This document shows, in pieces, positions 1 through 10,518 of a stretch of 64,000 nucleotides of DNA. The translations under genes were made by a program, and so were the position numbers. Source of the stretch: Paraburkholderia sp. Its GTDB lineage: Bacteria; Pseudomonadota; Gammaproteobacteria; Burkholderiales; Burkholderiaceae. How positions within the stretch are numbered: the first letter of the stretch is position 1; every line of letters starts with the position of its first letter. The DNA is taken from positions 1 through 64,000 of the forward strand of contig SCRN01000031.1 in the NCBI GenBank assembly GCA_004322045.1, written 5' to 3'. The notes under the pieces are model-generated. The model had not been told where the DNA came from, did not search any database, and worked only from the letters and a program-made list of their open reading frames with translations.

Positions 1-1
1 A

Positions 2-376
2 ATCTACGGACAGAACGATGTCCAGGTGCTGCGCTTCATTCATCAAGCACGCACGCTTGGCTTTCCGATCGAACAGATTCGGCACCTGCTCGCGCTCTGG
101 CAGGATCGCGACCGTGCGAGCGCGGAGGTCAAGCAGATTGCCATGCAGCATATCGCCGAACTCGATGCGCGGATCGAGGAGTTTCGCGAGATGCGCGGGG
201 CGCTCGCATACCTTGCTAGCCATTGCGCAGGTGATGAGCGGCCGGCATGCCCGATTCTCGAATCGATTGGCGGCGATCAAGACGCTCGGAAACTCGCCCA
301 TCGACACGCGCGTCTTTCAGCAACGCCAGCCTCGCCGAACTCCCACAACCGAGCGTCGGGAGCCGAAATCGCTTAA
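2..376 (+). CDS. cueR: MerR-family copper-responsive regulator (CueR-like), 5' partial
   Basis: The reading frame is open at the left edge of the window, so the N-terminal helix-turn-helix is missing. What remains is the end of the DNA-binding wing (LRFIHQARTLGF), the dimerisation helix, and a C-terminal CAGDERPACP loop. In this loop two cysteines are separated by seven residues, as in Cu(I)-sensing CueR proteins. The family activates promoters with a 19-bp spacer; such a promoter is present at 4,153-4,183 ahead of the copper ATPase in this window. The tail after the Cys loop is long and looks random, so the C-terminus may have been altered. Confidence 0.8.
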   Translation: MYGQNDVQVLRFIHQARTLGFPIEQIRHLLALWQDRDRASAEVKQIAMQHIAELDARIEEFREMRGALAYLASHCAGDERPACPILESIGGDQDARKLAHRHARLSATPASPNSHNRASGAEIA

Positions 377-397
377 CCAGATCTTGAGGACCGGATC

Positions 398-760
398 GTG
401 AAGTGGATGGTCAAACTGGTGCTGAGTTTTCTGATCGCGTGGCTGCCCGTCGCGGGCTTCACGGCGCCAGCACTGCTTTGCCCGGGTCATTCGTCGCCTG
501 TCTCCACTTCGCAGGTCGTGGCGTCCTACATGACAGCGCCGATGACCGATATGCATGCCGCCGCGCCTGGCGCGTCGCAGCACCATCAGCCCAGCTGTCA
601 AAGCAGCGCGGGTATGCTGTCCTGCGCCATTCTCGCGATTCCCTCGGAGACGTCTATTCCCGTCCCCGCGACGTCTTCGTCCACGTACGCGCACCGCAAC
701 ACCCCCCTGGCATCGCAGTTCATTCCTGAGCTGCCTCAACGCCCGCCGCAAGCGCTCTAA
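398..760 (+). CDS. Small secreted His/Met/Cys-containing protein, hypothetical
   Basis: This 120-residue protein has a clear Sec-type signal peptide (residues 1-22, KWMVKLVLSFLIAWLPVAGF). The mature part holds scattered Met, His and Cys, including MTDMHAAAPG and QHHQPSCQSS, suggestive of periplasmic copper binding. It lies 21 bases after the CueR-like gene and before other copper or thiol genes, so co-regulation is likely. No family recognised; the metal role is inferred from composition and context. Confidence 0.55.
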   Translation: MKWMVKLVLSFLIAWLPVAGFTAPALLCPGHSSPVSTSQVVASYMTAPMTDMHAAAPGASQHHQPSCQSSAGMLSCAILAIPSETSIPVPATSSSTYAHRNTPLASQFIPELPQRPPQAL

Positions 761-861
761 CTCCCCGCTGTCTCCCGATCGGACACCGCAGTCGCGGTTC
801 GATCGTGCTCGCCATTACGCGTCGGTTTGACGATTTCGCGACGAACGCGGGGGCGCCCGCG

Positions 862-1182
862 ATGCAGATGCACGGCGAAATGATGAAGGTGATGGGCGAC
901 ATCATGCTCAAGTACGCCGACAAGATCCAGACCATAGCAACGAAATTACCTGGCGTCCGCGTGACGCGGATCGTTGAACAGCTTTCGAATCTCGAGGAGT
1001 CTCATCATGAAATGCACGAAAACCATGCTTGTTACGGGTGCCGCCGTGCTTGCCGTTCTGGCAGGCGCCTATTTTGCTTTGCCGCAGTTCCGCGCGCTCA
1101 TCGTAAGTGCGGGACCGTACTTGCTGTTCCTGCTTTGTCCGCTGTCGATGCTCTTCATGATGAAAAGCATGAACTCGCATAG
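862..1182 (+). CDS. Questionable small ORF or gene remnant
   Basis: The first ~48 codons read like real protein (MQMHGEMMKVMGDIMLKYAD, Met- and His-rich). From 1,007 on it overlaps the DUF2933 gene in another frame, where its sequence turns random. It could be a short gene, or the remnant of one whose end was lost. No ribosome binding site of note was seen. Confidence 0.2.
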   Translation: MQMHGEMMKVMGDIMLKYADKIQTIATKLPGVRVTRIVEQLSNLEESHHEMHENHACYGCRRACRSGRRLFCFAAVPRAHRKCGTVLAVPALSAVDALHDEKHELA

Positions 1183-1255
1183 CGATCGCCGATCGTCGTC
1201 GGACGACTCGGAAAACGGCCGTCAGCCTTCGAACGAGTCGCATCTGAAGCGCTGA
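1007..1255 (+). CDS. DUF2933-type small membrane protein
   Basis: This 82-residue protein has two predicted membrane helices (about residues 6-24 and 32-50, the second containing LLFLLCPLSMLFMM) and a polar Ser/Asp-rich tail. This matches small DUF2933 proteins common in heavy-metal resistance clusters of beta-proteobacteria; their function is unknown. The ATG at 1,007 is preceded by GAGGAG at 994-999, which fixes the start over a longer in-frame extension. It sits between the secreted protein and the CcdA-like gene in the copper cluster. Confidence 0.65.
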   Translation: MKCTKTMLVTGAAVLAVLAGAYFALPQFRALIVSAGPYLLFLLCPLSMLFMMKSMNSHSDRRSSSDDSENGRQPSNESHLKR

Positions 1256-1416
1256 CCGGCGGCGTCGGAAGCCGAGGCGAATGCGCGCCGCATGTCATCG
1301 CGTCACGGCTTCGTCGCCGGCACCGCCATCGCGGGCGTCGCTGGCTGGCTGCGCACCAGGCATCGGACGCGACATACGAACGTATCGCCGGCGCACGCCG
1401 GCTACAGGACCGCAAG

Positions 1417-2317
1417 ATGGAAACCAGTATTTTCTTCGGGGGGCGGTCATCGCCGCGTTTATGGCCGGCATGCTCGCGTTGTTCGCGCCGTGCTGCATCT
1501 CTGTCATGCTGCCGGCCTATTTCGCCAGTTCGTTTCAGAATCACCGCAAGCTGGTGGCGATGAGTTTCGTGTTCGCGGCCGGGGTGGCGACCATCATCCT
1601 GCCATTGGTCATGGGGGCGGTCGCGCTACGGCAGCTCTTTGTTTCGCGCCACCTGTTCGTGTATCTGGCCGGCGGTCTCGTGATGATCGGCATGGCAGGT
1701 TTCACGTTGCTGGGCGGCAAGCTGCAACTGCCAATACCCGGTCGTCGCGCGACGACGCACGCGGGGCCGCTCGGCATCTACTCGCTCGGTATGTTCTCGG
1801 GTGTCGCCAGCTCGTGCTGCGCACCGGTGCTCGCCGGCGTGATCGCATTGTCGAGCGTCGCTCCGTCCGTTGCGCTCGCGATGGGGCTCGGGGGGCGTAC
1901 GTGTTCGGCATGGTGGCGCCATTGTTCGTCGTTTCGCTGTTGTGGGATCGAATCGACTGGCGGTCGAGCGGACTGTTTCGCACGAGGCATATCACGTGGC
2001 GGATTGGTTCGCTGCAACGTACATTGTCAGCGTCGATGCTCGCAAGCGGGCTGCTGCTCGCCGTGATGGGCACGGCTACTGTGTGGATCGCGTTCGCCGA
2101 CCAATCGATGCCTGCGCCGAGTCACTGGGCGCTGATGCTGTCGGTCAGGTTGCAGCACCTCGGCGAGCTCATCACGACCGCCCTTTCGGTAGTTCCGAAC
2201 TGGGCGGCCGCACTGGGCCTCGTGATCGCGGTAAGTGCGCTGGCCGTGCGAGCGCGCGCAGTGGCATGGCCGGGAGCAGCAAGAGAAGCAAGGCAACATG
2301 CAACAACCGAAGCGTAA
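1417..2317 (+). pseudogene. CcdA/DsbD-type membrane thiol transporter, two frameshifts
   Basis: Joined over three frames this reads as a ~300-residue polytopic protein of the cytochrome c biogenesis (CcdA/DsbD) family, which moves electrons across the inner membrane. The family's cysteine-containing helix starts are visible (LALFAPCCISVMLPAY; SGVASSCCAPVLAG). The frame breaks twice, at the G6 run 1,438-1,443 and at the G6 run 1,890-1,895. In both places one extra G restores continuity (METSIFFGG-AVIAAF; GLGG-AYVFGM). This is either real gene decay, slippage, or base-calling error at homopolymers. The TlpA-like partner follows immediately, the usual pairing for a periplasmic thiol pathway. Confidence 0.75.
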
Positions 2318-2334
2318 CTAACGCGGAGGAGAAC

Positions 2335-3009
2335 ATGAAACAGATACACGCAAAGCCTGTCCCGGAAGGCCAAACCGGATCTCGGCGAGTGCTCGTGCTG
2401 TCGGTTGCCCTGGCGATCTTGATCGCGCTGGTGGCGGCGATCTTCTGGGTGCATGCGCAGCAGGAAGAGGGGCTTGGCGGCCCGTTCGGCCAACTCGCCG
2501 GCAAGTATCGGTTTCAGGTAGGCAATCCTGGCCCGGGGCAAATTGCACCGCCGATTCGGTTGATGAGCGCTACCGGCAACGCCTTCGACCTGACCAGCCT
2601 GCGCGGCAAATCCGTGCTGCTGTATTTCCAGGAAGGCGTGACGTGCCAACCTTGCTGGGATCAGGCGAAAGACATCGCGGCCCACTTTGACCAGTTCCGC
2701 TCTCTTGGCGTCGATGCAGTCGCCACGATTGCATCGGATCCCGCAGATGTGCTGAAGCAAAAAGCAACCGACATGTCGTTGTCGTACCCGGTGCCTTCCG
2801 ACACCGATCTTGCTGTGTCGTCGGCCTATCACGCGAACGGCTACGGGATGATGGGACGCAGTCGAGATGGCCACACGTTCGTGCTCGTCGGTCCCGATGG
2901 GCGGATCCGGTGGCGCGCGGATTGCGGTGTCGCCCCGGACTATACGATGTACCTGCCGATCGCCAACCTGATCGCCGACATGCGGCAAGGCATGCGGAAC
3001 GCAGGGTGA
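2335..3009 (+). CDS. TlpA/ResA-like membrane-anchored thioredoxin-fold protein
   Basis: This 224-residue protein has an N-terminal membrane anchor (residues ~18-38) and a periplasmic AhpC/TSA-type thioredoxin fold. The CxxC active site is C104-Q-P-C107 in GVTCQPCWDQ, and a conserved VGPDGRIRWR strand lies near the end. It probably receives electrons from the CcdA-like protein encoded just upstream and keeps periplasmic thiols or copper proteins reduced. The ATG at 2,335 follows a strong GGAGGAG site. It is full length for the family. Confidence 0.75.
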   Translation: MKQIHAKPVPEGQTGSRRVLVLSVALAILIALVAAIFWVHAQQEEGLGGPFGQLAGKYRFQVGNPGPGQIAPPIRLMSATGNAFDLTSLRGKSVLLYFQEGVTCQPCWDQAKDIAAHFDQFRSLGVDAVATIASDPADVLKQKATDMSLSYPVPSDTDLAVSSAYHANGYGMMGRSRDGHTFVLVGPDGRIRWRADCGVAPDYTMYLPIANLIADMRQGMRNAG

Positions 3010-3016
3010 GGCGGAT

Positions 3017-3196
3017 ATGAGATCGCTACGAGTTACTGTGCTGACGCAGGAAGATTGCGCGTCCTGCACCGACGCCATCGCGATACTCGGCCGCCTCTCA
3101 GCCGAGTATCCATTGGCGATTGAAACTGTATCTTTTCAGTCCGCGGAAGGCGAAACGCTTGCCGTCAAGGGGGGCATCCACTTTCCGCCAGGCGTT
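3017..3196 (+). pseudogene. Thioredoxin/glutaredoxin-like protein, 5' fragment
   Basis: The first ~60 codons encode a thioredoxin-like N-terminus with a CASC pair (TVLTQEDCASCTDAIAIL) and a conserved GIHFPPGVL loop. After about 3,196 similarity stops and the frame runs into unrelated sequence. The adjoining DNA continues in another frame as a methyltransferase-like segment, so a deletion or recombination removed the C-terminal part. The ATG lies 8 bases after the TlpA-like gene, as expected for an operon member. Confidence 0.6.
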
Positions 3197-3198
3197 CT

Positions 3199-3930
3199 TA
3201 CCGTTTCGCCGCGCCGAAGCGCTGGCGCGAGTGGGCGGGCGCGGGCCTCGTCCAAGCATTCATCGTCGCGCTGTATGCCGAGATGTACGGCTTTCCGCTC
3301 ACGATCTATCTGCTGTCGGGATTCCTCGGTATCGATATCCAGCGCACTCCGTTCGCAGGGCATCTGTGGGCGATCCTGTTCTCTCACCCGAAGGATTTCA
3401 CGCCGGTATGGACGACCGAGCTGGGCTACATGGCCGGGCTCAAGCCGGAATTCGACAAGCGCAACACGAAGATCATCGGACTCTCCGTCGACCCCGTCAG
3501 CGATCACCAGCGATGGGTGAAGGACATCGAGGAAACGCAGGGTCACGCGATCAACTATCCGCTGATTGGCGATGTCGACCTGGCAGTCGCGAAGCTGTAC
3601 GACATGATCCATCCGAACGCGAGCGGCGGGCCGCGCACCGCGGTCGACAACGCGACCGTGCGCTCGGTGTTCATCGTCGGGCCGGACAAGAAGGTCAAGG
3701 CGATGTTCGTGTATCCGATGAGCGCGGGCCGCAATTTCGACGAGGTGCTGCGCCTGCTCGATTCGCTGCAGCTGAACGCGAAGCACACGGTCGCGACGCC
3801 GGTGAACTGGAAGCCGGGTGACGAGGTCATCATTCCGACCTCGGTGTCGGACGACGACGCGAAGAAGAAGTATCCGCAGGGCTTCAAGACCCTGAAGCCG
3901 TACCTGCGCTACGTGAAGCAGCCTGGCTAG
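3199..3930 (+). pseudogene. Chimera: methyltransferase fragment fused to 1-Cys peroxiredoxin lacking its catalytic Cys
   Basis: From 3,199 the frame encodes the end of a small isoprenylcysteine-methyltransferase-like membrane protein (YAEMYGFPLTIYLLSGFLGI). At the HLWA/ILFSHP junction it switches to a 1-Cys (PRX6-type) peroxiredoxin. The peroxiredoxin part runs to its natural end (KPYLRYVKQPG) and keeps LSVDPVSDH and NYPLIGD, but lacks about 30 N-terminal residues. The conserved PVCTTELG motif reads PVWTTELG: the peroxidatic Cys is Trp (TGG, W43 counted from the ATG at 3,283). A 215-codon frame is open from 3,283, but peroxidase activity is not expected. The fusion reading is my inference from remembered family sequences. 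Confidence 0.7.
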
Positions 3931-4152
3931 AGCGGTATGGGTGGGCCGCAGAGACTGCTTCGCGGCCCCGCTCGAAACCGGTTCTATCGACGATGCGCCG
4001 AGGCGTAATTTAACGGCATGCGCCTCGCGTGCGCTGTGCCAGGACTTCGAGGGATAAAGCGGTCGTTCGCCCAGGAGCCGCCGTCGCAAGTCGGCAAGCC
4101 GATCAATAGATGGTGAAACGCTTTCGCTTCACGGTGATTTTAACCGGCAGGC

Positions 4153-4183
4153 TTGACGTTCCCATTGCTGGAGTGTCTATCCT
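4153..4183 (+). promoter_or_regulatory. MerR/CueR-type copper promoter and operator
   Basis: TTGACG (4,153-4,158) and TATCCT (4,178-4,183) are separated by 19 bp, the overlong spacer that MerR-family activators correct by DNA distortion. The spacer holds an imperfect dyad, ACGTTCC/GGAGTGT around CATTGCT, close to known CueR operators. It lies 128 bases upstream of the copper ATPase start and is probably bound by the CueR-like protein at the window's left edge. Confidence 0.75.
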
Positions 4184-4310
4184 GTATTGAGCGGAAGTCC
4201 CGCGCGTCGCGGGAGGACTCCGCGGCACCCCGATTCCGGTCGGTGGCGGTGCCGGTCGCGCGGTCCGACTGAATCAGGTCGCCCGATGCACATTGATGGA
4301 GGTAGCCTCA

Positions 4311-6756
4311 ATGAACAGACCGCACGATAGCGCGATGGGCCATCACGGTGACCGCGGCACGCATACGTCGAAAAATCACGATGAGCACGGTCAGTGCGCA
4401 TATTGCAGCACCAACGACGTACGCGACTCTGAGCAGGCCGGGGCCTCGGATCTCGATGAAAACCTGAAAAACACGACCTCTTCGCTGAAGGACCCGGTTT
4501 GCGGGATGACGGTGGCGGAGGACACACCGTTCCAGACCGGAGACGGCGGCGACCGGTACTATTTCTGTAGTGAGTCGTGCCTGCAAAAATTCGAAGCGAA
4601 TCCGGAGCGCTATGCCGGCCCTCATCGAGAGGAACTGCCAAACGACACCCCCGACGGCGCGATCTATACCTGTCCGATGCATCCGGAAATCCGGCAGGAT
4701 CATCCGGGGCATCGTCCAAAGTGCGGGATGGCGCTCGAGCCGCTGGTACCCGAAACAGGGCGATGAAGACAATCCCGAACTCGCTGATTTTCTCCTGCGG
4801 TTCTGGTGGACATTGCCATTGTCGGTCGCCACGTTCCTGCTCGCGATGTTCGGCCACAGGTTCGGCTGGTTCCATCAATCGATGCAGAACTGGGTGGAAT
4901 TGGCACTGTCCGCGCCCGTGGTTCTGTGGGCCGGTGTGCCGATCTTCACGCGATTCGCGCAGTCGCTGATCCACCGCAGTCCGAACATGTGGACGCTGAT
5001 CGGGCTCGGCACCGGTGCGGCGTTTGTCTACAGCGTCGTGGCGACTGCGGCGCCGGCCGCCTTTCCGCACAGCTTTGTCGTAGGCGGCAGGGTTGGCGTG
5101 TATTTCGAGGCCGCAGCGGTCATTCTGTCGCTGACGCTGCTCGGGCAGATCCTCGAACTGCGGGCGCGCGCACAAACGTCGGCCGCGATTCGGTCGCTGC
5201 TCGAACTGGCACCCAAGACCGCCCGGCGCATCCTGGTAGACGGAACGGAAGAGGACGTGCCGCTGGCCGACGTACGTCCGGATGACGTCTTGCGGGTGCG
5301 GCCGGGCGACAAAGTCCCCGTCGACGGCATCGTCGTGGTCGGCGCCAGCGCGCTTGACGAATCGATGATCACAGGCGAGGCAATACCGGTGACGAAGCAT
5401 GTGGGCGACCACGTGATCGGCGCGACGCTGAATACGTCAGGCACCCTCATAATCCGCGCGGAAAAGGTTGGCTCGCAAACAGTCCTCGCGCAAATCGTCC
5501 AGTTGGTCGCACAGGCGCAGCGTTCCAAGGCGCCCATGCAGCGCATGGCCGACAAGGTGGCCGGCGTGTTCGTGCTGGCGGTGGTCGCGATCGCGCTGGT
5601 GACGTTCATCGCGTGGGGCGTCCTGGGGCCGCAGCCGAGCTGGGTATTCGGATTGATCAACGCCGTGGCGGTGCTGATCATCGCGTGTCCGTGCGCGATG
5701 GGGCTTGCCACGCCGATGTCGATCATGGTCGCGAACGGCAAGGGTGCGTTGAATGGCGTGCTGTTCCGCGACGCCTCCGCGATCGAGCAGTTGCGCAAGG
5801 TGAACACCCTTGTGGTTGACAAAACCGGGACGCTGACCCTGGGGCGCCCGACGTTCGCGGACACGATCGGCTCGAACGGCTACACCGCTGATGACGTATT
5901 GCGGCTTGCGGCGAGCCTGGATCAGGACAGCGAACATCCGCTTGCCGCCGCGCTCGTCTCGGCAGCATCGGAACGCAAGCTCGCACTGGGGCAGGCAGCG
6001 GACTTCGTGGCGCTGGCCGGGTCCGGCGTGCGCTGGTCAGTTGACGGGAAGAAGCTCGCACTCGGCAACGGCGCACTGATGCGTGAAACGGGAGCCGACG
6101 TCTCGCCGCTTTCAACGCGTGCTGATGCGCTGCGCGCGCAGGGTTCGAGCGTCATATACCTGGCGGTGGACGGCACGCTCGCCGGTTTGCTGGCGGTCTC
6201 AGATCCGATCAAGGAAACCACGGCAGAGGCACTTGCTGCTCTCCAGGAAGCCGGCATTCGGGTCGTTGTCGCGAGCGGCGACGCGATCGCGACCGTCAAG
6301 GCCGCGGCAGATCGGCTCAAGATCGGCGAGTATCACGGTGAGTGCAAGCCGGCCGACAAACTGGCGCTGGTGTCGAGGCTCCAGAACGAAGGGGCCGTCG
6401 TCGCGATGGCCGGGGACGGTATTAACGACGCACCGGCGCTCGCGAAAGCCGATGTCGGTGTCGCGATGGGAACGGGCACGGACGTCGCAATGCACAGTGC
6501 ACAGGTGACCCTCGTAAAGGGCGATTTGCGCGGCATCGCACGGGCGCGCGCCCTGTCCGAAGCCACCGTACGCAATATGAAGCAGAATCTGGCATGGGCA
6601 TTCGTCTATAACGCGTTGGGCGTGCCGCTTGCGGCCGGCGTGCTTTATCCGCTAACCGGCTGGCTGCTGTCGCCGATGATTGCGGCGCTGGCGATGAGCC
6701 TGAGTTCGGCGTCTGTGATCACGAACGCACTGCGACTGAGAAGCGTCAGCATCTGA
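4311..6756 (+). CDS. copA: Copper-translocating P1B-type ATPase with N-terminal YHS domain, frameshifted
   Basis: The N-terminal part (4,311-4,766) has a His-rich leader, a YHS domain ([13 protein letters not shown]64) and a CPMHPEI motif. The rest is read in another frame to 6,756: membrane helices, TGEA phosphatase loop, ACPCAMG copper channel, DKTGTLT phosphorylation site, SEHPLAAA and GDGINDAPA. The frame breaks at GGG 4,758-4,760; removing one G gives a continuous [13 protein letters not shown]. The second metal motif, normally CPKCGM, reads RPKCGM (R135), so one ligand is gone. The core is complete and could be functional if the frameshift is an artefact or translation restarts. GGAGG lies before the ATG at 4,311. 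It exports Cu(I) from the cytoplasm. Confidence 0.85.
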
Positions 6757-6825
6757 TGCGCGCGACCAGACGTTTTCGGACGACGATGCGATCGATGATG
6801 TAAACAAGAGGCGGGGAGATCGAAG

Positions 6826-7779
6826 ATGGAACGAACAACCGGGATGCATGGTTTCACGCGCCGCCGCTTCCTTTGCGCGCTGGCGGCGTCGCTCGGGTAT
6901 TATGGCGGCCCGGCTGCTGCGGGCGCGCCCGCGGCTCGACAGCAAAGGCGATACCAGATCGACATCGACGACGTCGTGCCGAGGCAGGGCGTCAACACGA
7001 GAATCGTTTTCGGCGACGCGATTCGTCGGCTGATGGCCGCAGGCGCGCTCGATCCCGACAAGTATCGCGCCGTCATCGGCACCCAAGGGCACCTTCCGGC
7101 CTGGGTCGAGCGCCTGTTCGCCGCGCCGTCGTCGTCGCCGATCGTGTTCTCCGCCGAGAACGCGCCGTATTTGCTTAATCTGCTCTGGCCGCTCGGCTTG
7201 TCGACGCGCGCAGACTTCAACCAGCACAGCCCGATCCGCACCATCCGGCTGCCGTCGTTTGCCAGCACGAGCGGCTGGACGCTCGGACACGCGAGCAACG
7301 GCTACGTCTATTTCGACCAGATCGACGCGGTGCGTCTGACGCCCGCGCAGGAAGTGAAAGCGCTCGAAGTGGCGACGAGCACCTATCGACCCTGTTGCGA
7401 CAACCCGACTTTCTTTCAGGACTGCAATCATGGTTCGGCCCTGCTCGGCCTGATCGAGTTGGGTGCGTCGCAGGGCGCGTCGGTGGACCTGCTCTTTCGC
7501 ATCGCGCGCGTGGCCAATTCGTACTGGTTCACGTCGCAGTATGCGATGACGGCGATGTATTTCACGTACGTTCGCCAGCAGCCGTGGCGTACGGTGCCGG
7601 CTCGGCTTGCACTCGGCCCGGACTATTCATCGGCGAGCGGGTGGCAGCGGAATGTAGCCGACGTGCTGGAGGATAAGAAGGTATCCGGACCGCCGCCGCG
7701 GCAAGCGCCGGCGTCGTGCGGTATGCCAGGCGGCAACGATGCCCGATCGGCCGCCCCGCATATCGTGCGGCGGGAGTAG
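6826..7779 (+). CDS. Tat-exported Cys/His-motif protein of unknown function
   Basis: This 317-residue protein has a twin-arginine signal (TRRRFLCALAAS, residues 11-22). In the mature part an unusual cluster CCDNPTFFQDCNHG (C190, C191, C200, H202) looks like a metal or redox site. It lies 70 bases after the copper ATPase and before a methyltransferase, so a periplasmic role in metal handling is plausible. Tat export suggests it folds, perhaps with a cofactor, before transport. I recognise no named family. The last ~40 residues are Pro/Ala/Arg-rich and may be poorly conserved. Confidence 0.65.
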   Translation: MERTTGMHGFTRRRFLCALAASLGYYGGPAAAGAPAARQQRRYQIDIDDVVPRQGVNTRIVFGDAIRRLMAAGALDPDKYRAVIGTQGHLPAWVERLFAAPSSSPIVFSAENAPYLLNLLWPLGLSTRADFNQHSPIRTIRLPSFASTSGWTLGHASNGYVYFDQIDAVRLTPAQEVKALEVATSTYRPCCDNPTFFQDCNHGSALLGLIELGASQGASVDLLFRIARVANSYWFTSQYAMTAMYFTYVRQQPWRTVPARLALGPDYSSASGWQRNVADVLEDKKVSGPPPRQAPASCGMPGGNDARSAAPHIVRRE

Positions 7780-7835
7780 AGCGAGCAGGTCGAAGCCTGC
7801 CGCCGAATCTGGCGGCATCGAAGGGGGAGCAATAG

Positions 7836-8450
7836 ATGGGCATCTATGGACGCTACATTCTTCCGCGGCTCTGCGATTTAGCGATGCGCAACGCAATGCT
7901 GGCCCCGTACCGTGTGCGCGTCGTCGGGGGCGCGGCGGGCCGCGTGCTCGAGATTGGTTCAGGCTCGGGCCTGAATCTGCCGTTGTATGGCGATAGGGTG
8001 CGTGGCGTGTTGGCACTGGAGCCATCAGCGGAACTGGCGGAGATGGCACGCCGTCGCGCGGCGCACGCTGGCACGCCGGTTGATTTCCTGATGGCGTCCG
8101 CGGAACGCATTCCCCTTCCGGACGAGAGTGTCGACACGGTTGTGAGCACCTGGACGCTGTGTTCGATCCCGGATGCCGATCGTGCGCTGCAGGAAATTCG
8201 GCGCGTGCTGACGCCGTCGGGACGGTTGCTGTTCGTCGAGCACGGTCTTGCACCGGAGCCGGGCGTGCGCCGCTGGCAGGACTGGCTGACGCCCTCATGG
8301 TGCTGCATCAGCGGCGGCTGTCATTTGAACCGTCCGATCCGAGCGCTGATCGAGCGTGCTGGGTTGGGGATCGACCAAATCGGTACCGGGTATGCACCGG
8401 GGCCCAGATGCTTCACTTACTTCTACGAGGGCATTGCGCGGAAAGAATGA
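7836..8450 (+). CDS. Class I SAM-dependent methyltransferase (UbiE/METTL7-like)
   Basis: This 204-residue Rossmann-fold methyltransferase has motif I VLEIGSGSGLNLPLY (binds S-adenosylmethionine), an acidic LALEPS at the end of strand 2, and STWTLCSIPDADRALQEIRR as motif IV. Small members like this methylate varied small molecules, often thiols or lipids; the substrate here is unknown. It ends at 8,450, only 3 bases from the broken end of a merB fragment on the opposite strand, a recombination junction between the copper and mercury modules. Confidence 0.75.
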   Translation: MGIYGRYILPRLCDLAMRNAMLAPYRVRVVGGAAGRVLEIGSGSGLNLPLYGDRVRGVLALEPSAELAEMARRRAAHAGTPVDFLMASAERIPLPDESVDTVVSTWTLCSIPDADRALQEIRRVLTPSGRLLFVEHGLAPEPGVRRWQDWLTPSWCCISGGCHLNRPIRALIERAGLGIDQIGTGYAPGPRCFTYFYEGIARKE

Positions 8451-8453
8451 GCG

Positions 8454-8732
8454 ACGGTCAACCTTGAACGCGTGCGGTATGTCGTCAAGCGGGATGCCAT
8501 AGCCGACGATATCGCCCCGGTCGTCGTACTCGATATCGGGCATCGCCCCGAGCATCGGCGTGTCGCTCGCTTCAGGCCACCCGAGCGCGATGCGTAGCGT
8601 TTGCCTCGAGACAGCTTTTCCCTTCGCGAACTCGCGAAGCAGCACGACAAAGAACTGCGCAGAACCCTTCCGGCGATGGATCGCCGAGAGACCGTCGGCG
8701 ATTTCTGTTGCGTAGCTTTCGGTGTTCATCAT
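8454..8732 (-). pseudogene. merB: Organomercurial lyase merB, 3'-truncated
   Basis: The first ~93 codons match the helix-turn-helix N-terminal domain of MerB (SAQFFVVLLREFAKGKAVSR; IEYDDRGDIVGYGIPL). Similarity ends at ~8,454, where the frame enters the antisense of the methyltransferase gene. The catalytic domain with the C-Hg cleaving cysteines is absent, so the product cannot be active. It lies 67 bases beyond the end of merA in the same direction, as the former last gene of a merTPCAB operon. Confidence 0.75.
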
Positions 8733-8799
8733 CTCGCGCCTCCCACTCCTGAGTGGATGCCACTGCTTCGATGCCGGGGCATTCGTCGTCGCAGGCCGT

Positions 8800-10518
<1,719 letters not shown>

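Noticed and set aside
4177-5412. A 411-codon minus-strand open frame over the copper ATPase
   Set aside because: Its translation is Arg/His-rich and lies antisense to conserved P-type ATPase sequence.
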